This document shows, one piece after another, positions 1 to 7,723 of a stretch of 64,000 nucleotides of DNA; position 1 is the first letter of the stretch; each line of letters opens with the position of its first letter. The translations under genes and the position numbers were made by a program. The stretch is taken from NCBI GenBank assembly GCA_022711755.1, contig JAKLEA010000014.1, positions 1 to 64,000 of the forward strand, given 5' to 3'. Under the pieces are notes generated by a model. It ran no database searches. It was not told the DNA's origin and saw nothing but the letters and a program-made list of their open reading frames with translations. The DNA is from Planctomycetota bacterium. GTDB lineage: Bacteria; Planctomycetota; Brocadiia; SM23-32; JAKLEA01.

Positions 1-1008
1 GACAATGTCCGGCGTCTCGTCTACATTGCCGTCCGGATCCGTCACCGTGAACTGCACGTAATACGTCCCGGTGGCGTTGAACTGCACAGCCCCGGGATTC
101 TGCAGCGCGGAGTTCGATGCCCCCCCGTCAAAGTCCCATTCGTATGTGTGTCCGTCTGCGTTGTCAGGATCGCTCACCAATCCGTTGAACGTCACGCTCT
201 GGCTTGCCTCTATCGTGATCTCCGTCGCCAGACCGTCCATCGTCCCGTCCGGCGCATACTTCTCTTTCACCGATTGCGGCGACACCGTCTCCCCGTCGCT
301 GAGATACCCCGATCCGGCGAAGAATCCGACCGCCCCCCCGGCCCCGTAACCCGCGCCATCAGCAAGGTAGTCGTCACCAACTCCCGTCAGATCAACCGTG
401 TAGGCCGGGTCTCCTGAATTGAAGATCACGAGCCATTCAACATCCCCGTCCCCGCTGTACCATGCGTTCGGTATCTCGTTCAACAACCCCCCGACCGGGT
501 CATACCCGCTACGATTGCCCAGATTATCCGTGACGATGAAGTCCACCGGGTCAAACCCGAAGATCGTTATCCCCCCAATGTCCTCGTCGGGGAGCATTGC
601 CCCGTCCTCGGAATACCCGCCGGAGGGATCAGGCAGGCCAAGCAGCGCGAAGATCGCGTCCTGCGCCTCGTGGTCGTGGAACAGGTTCCTGTGCTTGACG
701 TGCGAGACCGTGATGTCGGTTATCCCCGTCAGCACGCTCCCCTTCTCTCCGCTCGGGTCCTGGATAACTATGCCATCGCCGTCCATCATCCCGTTGAGCT
801 TCATCCTCCCGTTGGTCTTGATGATCAACTCCGTCGCCGACGCATGGCCCGTGCCGGAAATTGTCGTCACGTCAACCCCCGGCAAGGTCAGATACGACAG
901 CTCGGCGTTGATGTCCCTCAGGAACGTGTTGTCGGATGTTGAAATCGGGTCGTTGCTCACCCCCTGCTGAATGAGAAAGTCGTAAGTCGGGATGATGTCC
1001 TTGTGTAC
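1..1008 (-). pseudogene. PKD-containing C-terminal part of LEPR-XLL surface protein (frameshifted, runs off left edge)
   Basis: On the minus strand the frame whose codons end at multiples of three is open from about 1008 to base 1 (over 330 codons). It begins HKDIIPTYDFLIQQG and continues through a beta-helix-like or DUF-like stretch into a clear PKD domain near the left edge, with YEWDFDGG at about 130-165 and a TVTDPDG strand at about 10-45. There is no start codon or RBS at its beginning. The upstream protein in the overlapping frame reads FAPVYADLYT immediately before this point, so the two pieces join naturally if one base is missing around 1005-1010 (TACAC-AAGGAC; one extra C gives YTKDIIP). 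I therefore read it as the continuation of the gene starting at 3569. The split could be a real frameshift or a sequencing error. The C-terminus lies outside the window. Confidence 0.75.
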
Positions 1009-3569
1009 AAGTCGGCGTAGACTGGGGCGAATGGACCATCGCCAACCGCATAGTTGATCCCGGTCTGGAAGGTACCGTCTCCCCGCAGGGCGGTGAACTG
1101 ATAGCTTCCCGCCGAATCGGGGAATATCTTCTGATCGGTTTCTCCATCCCCGTCGTAGTCAATCTCGATCCGCCTGGGACCGTTGACCGTGACGTCAAAC
1201 GTCGGCGTGTTGTCATTGGTAATATTATCCGAATCGGATACGCCGCTGTCCGATGCGGCCTGCAGTTTGATTGCGATTGCGGGAGGTTTCTGGTTCAGGA
1301 GGATGGAGACATTGTCTTTATCACGGTTGCCAATCGCCAGATCTGCCGCTTCATCCCCGTTAAAGTCCCCGATCGCAACGCATCGTGCCCAATCCCCCGC
1401 TGCATAAGTGAGGTAAGTCTTGAAGGTGCCGTCGCCGTTTCCCAATAATACGGACACCGTGTCGTTGATGGAGTTTGCGGTGACTAAATCTGCAAAGTTG
1501 TCCCCATTACAGTCCCCGGTGGCAATACTGTAAGCTCCCGGTCCTGCAGGATAAGTCACCTGAGTTTTGAAAGTTCCGTCGCCGTTGCCCAGAAGTACAG
1601 ACACATTACTTTCGAGATTAGCCGTAGCCAGGTCTGCAAAACCATCCCCGTTATAATCATCAACAACTACGCTCTCCGCGGTGTTCACCGCATAGGATAA
1701 ATGAGGCATGAATGTTCCGTTGCCGTTGCCCAGAAGCACTGAAACCGTGTCGCTGTTGCTGGCGCTTGATGCTGCAATATCTACAAGTCCATCCCCGTTG
1801 AAGTCCCCGACGGCGATACCGGTCGGCCAGTAATCAACAGCATAACTTACCGGAGCCATGAAAGCGCCATTGCCGCTGCCAATCAGCACAGACACATCGC
1901 TGCTGTTAGCGTTCGCCGTGGCAAGGTCTGCAAAGCCGTCCGCGTTAAAATCCCCGGTGGCGATGGCATTAGCCTTATCGCCGGCGGGATATGTGTTTTG
2001 AGGCATGAAAGCGCCATTGCCATTGCCCAGAAACACGGAAACATTGTCGCTGTTTGAATTTGCCGTGGCAATATCCGCCGCCCCATCCCCGTTATAATCG
2101 CCGAAAACAATGTCTTCGGGGTAGTCGCCAGCCGAATATTTGGATTGAGGCATGAACGTGCCGTCGCCATTGCCCAGGCAAACGGAGATATTGGCGCTGA
2201 AACCGTTTGCGACAGCGAAATCCAATACGCCATCCCCATTGCAATCTCCCACTGCGATGCCATATGGGGCGTCGCCGGCAGCATTAGCTGTCTGTGCTAT
2301 GAATGTGCCGTCGCCATTACCCAGAATTACGGATATGGTATCACTTAAGTAGTTGACTATCGCCAGATCCGCTGCTCCGTCCCCATCGTAATAACCGGCA
2401 ATAATACTCTGAGAGTCACCGCCCGCAGCTACGGCGATCTGTGGTCGGAAGGTTCCATTACCATTGCCCAGGAGCACGCTGATCCCGTTAGCGTTCCAGT
2501 TGGCAGTAGCCAGGTCTGACGCGCCGTCTCCATTGAAGTCAAGTGTGTAAATGCTATTAGGCGAGTCAGATACGGCATATATGCTTTGAGTTCGAAAAGT
2601 CCCATCGCCATTGCCCAGTAATACGGAAACGCTGGCGTTCCAACGGTTTGCCGTCGCCAGATCGGCAATTCCATCGCCGTTATAATCGCTGACAGCTATG
2701 CTGATAGGTCCATCGCAGGCGGCATACGTGGCTTGAGACCCGAAAGTCCCATCGCTATTACCCAGAAATACGGAGACGTTGGCTGTATATAGGTTTGCCG
2801 CCACCATGTCCGTATCCCCGTCCCCATCAAAGTCCCCAACCGCAACACTCATAGGGCCATCAGCAACAGCATAGGTGACTTGAGTACCGAAAGTCCCGCC
2901 GCCATCGCCCAGAAGCACGGAGACGTTATCGGCATTGAAGTTTGCCGTAATCAGATCTGTATCTCCATCCCCGTTAAAATCCCCTACGGAGATACCATCT
3001 GGACCATCACCCACGGCATAGGTTGTTTGAGGCATGAAAGTCCCGTCGCCGTTACCCAGGAGCACAGAGACAGTATCGTTACCCTGGTTTGCGGCAGCCA
3101 GATCAACAGCGCTGTCGCCGTTAAAATCCGCAGTTACGATACCTTTAGAGGCTCCGCCGACCGCGTAGGAGACTTCTGTTCTGAAACTCCCATCGCCATT
3201 GCTGATAAGAACGGATACGCTGCTGTCGCCGGATATGGTGACTGCCATATCCGTTGTGCCATCCCCATTAAAATCCCCCGCTATGCTCCTGGCAGGCGCA
3301 TGGGACACGTCGAAAGTCGGCGCCGGGAAGAGAATGCCATCGAGCAGCAATCGCGGTTCCAAGACTTCGACATTCCTGAAGCCTGGAAAGTGAGGCAACC
3401 TACGATATGCTTCAAATAGCTCTCTTGTTACCATGAAAATCGGCTTCAATATTTCATGCGCCACATTTTTGTGGATTGGACATTCAACGTCGTTCGGTTC
3501 GATGGATGTCCTGGATAATCTCGATCTATACAAACTGGTTTTCTTAGACTCTCTGCGAATAAATCTCAT
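957..3569 (-). CDS. LEPR-XLL domain protein with 13-14 tandem FG-GAP/VCBS repeats
   Basis: Large surface or secreted protein, 870 codons as read. Residues 70-78 are LEPRLLLDG, the LEPR-XLL motif found near the N-terminus of giant repetitive proteins of Planctomycetota and relatives. From about residue 98 to 733 there are 13 near-identical 49-residue FG-GAP/VCBS units of the type GDFNGDG.TDLATAN....VSVLLGNGDGTF, followed by one partial unit. The DxDxDG-like loops are typical calcium sites of integrin-like beta-propeller blades. After the propeller comes a short Ig-like segment (IEIDYDGDGETDQ). The last 17 residues after YADLYT are probably an artefact of a frameshift, since the adjacent frame continues into a PKD domain. 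The start at 3569 is preferred because AACGGAGAATAGCC gives an RBS; Met46 has none. Role is likely adhesion or cell-surface binding; the ligand is unknown. Confidence 0.85.
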   Translation of the reverse strand: MRFIRRESKKTSLYRSRLSRTSIEPNDVECPIHKNVAHEILKPIFMVTRELFEAYRRLPHFPGFRNVEVLEPRLLLDGILFPAPTFDVSHAPARSIAGDFNGDGTTDMAVTISGDSSVSVLISNGDGSFRTEVSYAVGGASKGIVTADFNGDSAVDLAAANQGNDTVSVLLGNGDGTFMPQTTYAVGDGPDGISVGDFNGDGDTDLITANFNADNVSVLLGDGGGTFGTQVTYAVADGPMSVAVGDFDGDGDTDMVAANLYTANVSVFLGNSDGTFGSQATYAACDGPISIAVSDYNGDGIADLATANRWNASVSVLLGNGDGTFRTQSIYAVSDSPNSIYTLDFNGDGASDLATANWNANGISVLLGNGNGTFRPQIAVAAGGDSQSIIAGYYDGDGAADLAIVNYLSDTISVILGNGDGTFIAQTANAAGDAPYGIAVGDCNGDGVLDFAVANGFSANISVCLGNGDGTFMPQSKYSAGDYPEDIVFGDYNGDGAADIATANSNSDNVSVFLGNGNGAFMPQNTYPAGDKANAIATGDFNADGFADLATANANSSDVSVLIGSGNGAFMAPVSYAVDYWPTGIAVGDFNGDGLVDIAASSASNSDTVSVLLGNGNGTFMPHLSYAVNTAESVVVDDYNGDGFADLATANLESNVSVLLGNGDGTFKTQVTYPAGPGAYSIATGDCNGDNFADLVTANSINDTVSVLLGNGDGTFKTYLTYAAGDWARCVAIGDFNGDEAADLAIGNRDKDNVSILLNQKPPAIAIKLQAASDSGVSDSDNITNDNTPTFDVTVNGPRRIEIDYDGDGETDQKIFPDSAGSYQFTALRGDGTFQTGINYAVGDGPFAPVYADLYTRTSSRLTTFSFSRG
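1300..3278 (-). repeat. Tandem 147-bp coding repeats (FG-GAP units)
   Basis: Thirteen full units plus one partial unit of about 147 bp (49 codons; one unit is 48) follow each other without spacers. Each encodes one FG-GAP/VCBS blade. The units keep GNGDGTF and DFNGDG cores but differ at many synonymous and surface positions, so this is a diversified coding array and not a recent expansion or a CRISPR array. Confidence 0.85.
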
Positions 3570-3753
3570 GGCTATTCTCCGTTCTGTTTCCCCATGCGGA
3601 CGGTAAAAACCTCTTTCCTCTGGAATTCAAGACTTGAGTGATGATCGCAAAAATTTTATTCTACATAAAAGCCATCTTATTACTCAAAGGATTTTCTCAG
3701 GCCGGATGGTATTATTAATCCCTATTATGCGAGCCGTTGGCTTAGCTGAATCA

Positions 3754-3791
3754 CGTTCACCATCTTCGGGCAAGGCTCAACATGGTGAACG
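3754..3791. promoter_or_regulatory. Perfect 10-bp inverted repeat in the divergent intergenic region
   Basis: CGTTCACCAT at 3754-3763 is repeated in inverted form as ATGGTGAACG at 3782-3791, with an 18-nt loop. It lies 87 bp upstream of the secreted-protein gene at 3878 and about 185 bp upstream of the LEPR gene on the other strand. It could be an operator or an RNA hairpin in the 5' leader. There is no T-run, so it is not an obvious terminator. The rest of 3570-3877 shows no gene. Confidence 0.45.
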
Positions 3792-3877
3792 ATTGACCAC
3801 TCGACCAGATGACCTATTGATCCCTGAGGACACGGTCAGCATTTCTTTTCCGATCCTGCAAGGGTATCCTGTCAGTC

Positions 3878-6331
3878 ATGCATCAAAGACCTCCATCTGT
3901 CCTGGTTCTGCCGACTTTCCTGTCAGCGGTGTCTGCACTGGTCGCGACGGCCACAGCGGGCGAGGCGCCTTTCCAGATCAGCGGCGTGTATCCGCATTTG
4001 GCCATGTTCAACACGCAGAACGAGTGCGGGACGGGAGCTGTCGTTCCATGGGCAGGACGACTGTGGGTGATCACCTACGCCCCGCACAAACCAAACGGCT
4101 CGGACGACAAGCTCTATGAGATTGACGACGATCTGCGGCAGACCGTTCGTCCCGAGAGCGTCGGCGGCACCCCCGCAAGCCGCATGATCCACAGCGAGAG
4201 CGGCCAGCTCTTCATCGGCCCATACGTCATTGACGGCAGGGGCGATGTTCGGGTCATCCCGCCGTCTGCCATGCCCGGACGCCTGACGGGCGCCGCGCGG
4301 CATCTCACGGATCCTGCAGGCAAGATCTACATTGCAACAATGGAGGAAGGCTTCTACGAAGTGGACGTCCAAGGCCTTAAAGTCACCGAGATCTATCCCG
4401 ATGCGAATTCATCGAAGGACATCGGCGGCGACCTACTGCCGGGGTATCACGGAAAGGGGCTCTATTGCGGGCAGGGACGGCTGGTCTACGCCAACAACGG
4501 GGAGAACTCCCAAGAGGCGAAGCACAATCCGCACATCGAATCAGGTTGCCTCGCCGAATGGGATGGCAGACAGTGGACCGTCATTCGTCGCAACCAGTTC
4601 ACGGAAGTGACCGGCCCAGGCGGCCTGAGCGGCAACCCGAGTTCTGAAACTGATCCGATATGGAGCATCGGGTGGGACTTCCGCTCGCTGATATTGATGC
4701 TGCGCGACGGCGGGAAATGGGAGAGTTTCCGCCTTCCGAAGGCCTCCCATTGCTACGACGGAGCGCACGGGTGGAACACGGAATGGCCCCGAATCCGAGA
4801 CATCGGGGAAGGCGACCTGCTGATGACGATGCACGGCATGTTCTGGCGATTCCCCCGGACGTTCCGCTCCGGGCATACAGCGGGCATCGCGCCTCGGTCC
4901 TCATACCTGAAGGTCGTCGGAGATTTCTGCCGATGGGGAGACTGCGTCGTGCTGGGTTGCGACGACACCGCCAGGGCCGAGTTCCTCAACAAGCGCAGGG
5001 CGAAGGGCAATCTTGCCGCGCCGGGGCAGTCACAGTCCAACCTCAGATTCATTGCTCCCGAACGCCTGGACGAATTCGGCCCCCCGATCGGCCGCGGTGC
5101 AGTCTGGCTGAACGATCATGTTCGGTCAGGGGAACCGTCAGATTCATTCCTGTTCTCCGGCTTCGATCACCGGGGGGTTCATCTCGCCCACAGCAACCCG
5201 GCTCCGGTATCGTTCACATTCGAGACGGATCGAGAGGGGGATGGACATTGGGATGTTCTGAAAACGCTCACGGTTCCCGCCATGGGTTACAGGTGGCTCG
5301 ATTTCGGGCGGGAGGAGGTCGGAGCATGGGTTCGTGTGCGTGTTGACCGTGACTGTGAACACGCCACGGCCTTCTTCCAGTATGCCGATAAGGATCAGAG
5401 AACATCCATCCCCGACGCCATGTTTGACGGGCTGGTTCGTTCGGACAGTGTCCAGGTTTCGGGAGGACTGTTGCGCGCTCAGGGCGAGGAGAAGAAGACG
5501 TTGCAGTTCTCTGCCGCTAGTCCCGGAAAGGATGGGGCTCGGGACATCGGCTACTACGAGATGGGCGTTGACATGAAGCTGTGTTCCGTCAATGACCCCA
5601 AGGCCATGTCCTGGATGAAGAAGAACGTAGCCGTCCCCGCAGGAATCGTGGTCGCCGATTCGGCCTCTGTCCTCTATACCGACGAGTCGGGAAAACGCTT
5701 CAGGCTCCCGAAGGGAGACCCGTCTTTCTACAACACGGGCCTCTTTGGTCCCGAGCGGCTTGACCGTGAAGTCTGCACGGAGCGCGACCTGTTCAACTGT
5801 CACGGGACCTTCTACGAGCTGCCTGCGGAGAACGCGGGGGGATTCGTCAGAATCCGCCCCATCGCCACACACAACAGGCACATTTCCGACTATTGCTCAT
5901 ATCGCGGCATGCTGATCATGTCGGGGATCGAGAATGACACGCCGAAAGCGAATGGGCACATCATCCGCTCGGAAGACGGGAAATGCGCATTGTGGGTAGG
6001 GGAGGTTGACGATCTCTGGAGGCTAGGCAAGCCTGTCGGCAGGGGCGGCCCATTGAAGACCGCCAAGGTCAAGGCCGGGGTTCCCTCAGACCCATATCTC
6101 ATGACCGGTTACGACAGAAAGCGGGTGGAGTTTTCACATGACGGTTCAGAAACCATCCGCTTCACGGTTGAGATCAACGCAACTGGAGATGACTGGTTCA
6201 GATACGGGACTTTCGATGTGCGGCCCGGCGAAACGCTGCCCCACGACTTCCCGGAAGGCTTCAACGCCTACTGGGTTCGGATCGTCTGTGACGCCGACTG
6301 CACGGCAACGGCATGGTTCACGTACGAGTAG
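3878..6331 (+). CDS. Large secreted protein of unknown function, propeller-like with duplicated C-terminal module
   Basis: 817-residue product. An N-terminal signal peptide is evident (hydrophobic residues about 8-27, ending ATATAGEA). The N-terminal half has short strand patterns with repeated GRLWVITY, GQLFIGPYV, GKIYIATMEEGFYEV and GRLVYANNG phrases, as in beta-propeller proteins. Two regions resemble each other: FSGFDHRGVHLAHS...DRDCEHATAFFQY (about residues 428-510) and MTGYDRKRVEFSHD...CDADCTATAWFTY (about 745-817), suggesting an internal duplication of a beta-sandwich, perhaps glycan-binding, module. No catalytic signature was recognised. Proteins of this kind occur in glycan-degrading planctomycetes, so a role in sensing or binding a polysaccharide is plausible but inferred. 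Confidence 0.8.
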   Translation: MHQRPPSVLVLPTFLSAVSALVATATAGEAPFQISGVYPHLAMFNTQNECGTGAVVPWAGRLWVITYAPHKPNGSDDKLYEIDDDLRQTVRPESVGGTPASRMIHSESGQLFIGPYVIDGRGDVRVIPPSAMPGRLTGAARHLTDPAGKIYIATMEEGFYEVDVQGLKVTEIYPDANSSKDIGGDLLPGYHGKGLYCGQGRLVYANNGENSQEAKHNPHIESGCLAEWDGRQWTVIRRNQFTEVTGPGGLSGNPSSETDPIWSIGWDFRSLILMLRDGGKWESFRLPKASHCYDGAHGWNTEWPRIRDIGEGDLLMTMHGMFWRFPRTFRSGHTAGIAPRSSYLKVVGDFCRWGDCVVLGCDDTARAEFLNKRRAKGNLAAPGQSQSNLRFIAPERLDEFGPPIGRGAVWLNDHVRSGEPSDSFLFSGFDHRGVHLAHSNPAPVSFTFETDREGDGHWDVLKTLTVPAMGYRWLDFGREEVGAWVRVRVDRDCEHATAFFQYADKDQRTSIPDAMFDGLVRSDSVQVSGGLLRAQGEEKKTLQFSAASPGKDGARDIGYYEMGVDMKLCSVNDPKAMSWMKKNVAVPAGIVVADSASVLYTDESGKRFRLPKGDPSFYNTGLFGPERLDREVCTERDLFNCHGTFYELPAENAGGFVRIRPIATHNRHISDYCSYRGMLIMSGIENDTPKANGHIIRSEDGKCALWVGEVDDLWRLGKPVGRGGPLKTAKVKAGVPSDPYLMTGYDRKRVEFSHDGSETIRFTVEINATGDDWFRYGTFDVRPGETLPHDFPEGFNAYWVRIVCDADCTATAWFTYE

Positions 6332-6443
6332 TTGCGGACGCCGAAGTGATAAGGCATCATGTTGAGGATTGATGCTTGGCGTTACTGTATCCGTGCATCT
6401 GTGGTTGTGTTCACGCGGTCAGATAGCGAGGCATTGGCGGAAT

Positions 6444-6986
6444 ATGACAGAGAGACCATATCCCAAGACCTGGTGGGTAGAGGAAGGAAGCTTACTGGCC
6501 GGTTGCTATCCTGGTGACATGATCCGTGTAGAAGCCGAGAGAAAGCTCACGGCGCTGCTCGACCTGGGCATACGAGCCGTGATCTGCCTTCAGGAGGAGG
6601 ATGAACGCGGCTATGACGGAGGCCCCTTTGTCCCCTACGAGCCTGTCCTGAAAGAACTGGCGAACAAACGCGGGATCGAGGTGGACTGCAGACGGTTTCC
6701 GATACGGGACTACGGCGTCCCGAGCATCGAGACAATGAAGACCATCCTTGACGCGATTGACGGCTGCATGTCGCGCGGCATGGCGGTCTATGTTCATTGC
6801 TGGGGCGGCCATGGCCGTACAGGAACCGTCGTCGGATGCTGGCTTGTCAGGCACGGGATGACGGGCGAACAGGCCCTCGAAGAGATTGAAAGACTGCGGC
6901 GGCAATATAATGAGCTTCGAGGTTGGCCCTCACCTCAGGCGCCCGACCAGATCAGTATGGTCGAGTACTGGAAGACAGGACAATAA
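6444..6986 (+). CDS. Dual-specificity/tyrosine-type phosphatase of the ARG-associated family
   Basis: 180-residue cytosolic phosphatase of the cysteine-dependent (rhodanese-fold relative) superfamily. The P-loop HCWGGHGRTG lies at residues 118-127 with Cys119 and Arg125 (CX5R), and Asp89 in IRDYGVPS is a good general acid. The opening TWWVEEGSLLAGCYPGD is characteristic of the phosphatases found beside or fused to ADP-ribosylglycohydrolases. The start at 6444 (MTERPYPKTWW) fits the domain; an in-frame TTG at 6369 would add 25 unlikely residues. Directly after the TAA, in the same frame, the translation gives the C-terminus of an ADP-ribosylglycohydrolase (7005-7208), so this was probably once a phosphatase-ARG fusion or an adjacent pair. 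The substrate is unknown; family context suggests phosphorylated or ADP-ribosylated metabolites or proteins. Confidence 0.88.
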   Translation: MTERPYPKTWWVEEGSLLAGCYPGDMIRVEAERKLTALLDLGIRAVICLQEEDERGYDGGPFVPYEPVLKELANKRGIEVDCRRFPIRDYGVPSIETMKTILDAIDGCMSRGMAVYVHCWGGHGRTGTVVGCWLVRHGMTGEQALEEIERLRRQYNELRGWPSPQAPDQISMVEYWKTGQ

Positions 6987-7004
6987 CCTGAGCAGGAACG
7001 GAAC

Positions 7005-7208
7005 CCACCAAGAGCCCTCCTCAGTGACGGAAACGGCATCGGAAACGACGCCATCGCAGCGATAGTCGGGGCTTCCGTGGGCGCCTTGCACGGAAGGAAG
7101 ATGCTGCCTTAGCGATGGATCTCAGGATTGAGCGGACGAACGGGTCACAGTGATGAAGGCAAGGTTTTTGAACTGCTGGAGTGGGCGAGTATTCTCTGGT
7201 GGCGCTGA
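7005..7208 (+). pseudogene. ADP-ribosylglycohydrolase C-terminal remnant
   Basis: In frame with the upstream phosphatase but beyond its TAA, translation from 7005 reads PPRALLSDGNGIGNDAIAAI, then VGASVGALHGRKMLP, a TAG stop at 7110-7112, and RWISGLSGRT...DEGKVFELLEWAS up to TGA at 7206. This is the usual end of an ADP-ribosylglycohydrolase: the metal-site GGDADTIAAI helix (here shortened to GNDAIAAI), then GALxGA, then LPxRWIxGLxGRT. Only about 65 codons of a roughly 300-codon enzyme survive, the metal-binding DxD is damaged and a nonsense codon interrupts it. There is no start codon or RBS. I am confident of the homology and fairly sure it is non-functional. Confidence 0.75.
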
Positions 7209-7616
7209 TCGGCAGGCCGATCTCTGATATGGACCGCCCCGTAATCGTATTTCTCGTTGACGGGCCTTCCGTAAGTGTTTTTACTGTGGCACAATCATTT
7301 TTCTGGCACAAAGAAGCAGCTATCTTTGCAGAATCGCCGTAGTCATTGATCCTGACCTTGCCAAATGCGCAGCAGATCTTCTCGTATGGCAATCTTTTCG
7401 GCACAGAAGATCATGACTGAGAACGGGAAAGCAAAGATAACTCACAGGTTGTATGTTTGCTGCAGTATAGCGCGTTCAAATGAATAAAGCGCTCAGATAT
7501 TGCTCAGCGACTGATTTCGGGCAGGTCATCAAGGTGGCGCTATAGTCATTTCGTCCAGGATTCCGCTACTACCGATTGTATTTAAAAGAATTACCGCATG
7601 ATATCCTGTTTTCTGC
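7209..7616. other. Non-coding stretch after the ARG remnant
   Basis: No convincing gene is seen between the ARG remnant and the promoter-like sequence at 7617. The only longer open frame (minus strand, 7021-7404) overlaps the remnant and has no recognisable protein features. The area is more AT-rich than its surroundings and may be the rest of the deletion scar. Confidence 0.5.
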
Positions 7617-7645
7617 TTGACAGCAGTTTCTGCGCAGGAAAGAAT
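7617..7645 (+). promoter_or_regulatory. Candidate sigma-70 promoter upstream of the DHH/AAA+ gene
   Basis: TTGACA (7617-7622), 17-nt spacer, AAGAAT (7640-7645; four of six matches to TATAAT). It lies about 80 bp upstream of the ATG at 7724, which has the RBS-like AGGGGAGATCAGG. No sigma-54 GG-N10-GC element was found here. Confidence 0.45.
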
Positions 7646-7723
7646 AGGATCAGAGAGCAATTACTGCAACGACACCCATTGTAAGCATCACATCTACTCA
7701 GATTATGACGAGGGGAGATCAGG

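Noticed and set aside
1300..3278. CRISPR-like periodicity
   Set aside because: The 147-bp period is coding FG-GAP repeats without unique spacers.
3634..4119. 161-codon plus-strand open frame
   Set aside because: Overlaps the signal-peptide start of the 3878 gene in another frame; no RBS.
7283..7312. TGGCAC sequences as sigma-54 promoters
   Set aside because: Two TGGCAC motifs are present but neither has TTGC at the right distance.
7021..7404. 127-codon minus-strand open frame
   Set aside because: Overlaps the ARG remnant; the translation has no recognisable domain and an Arg-rich end.
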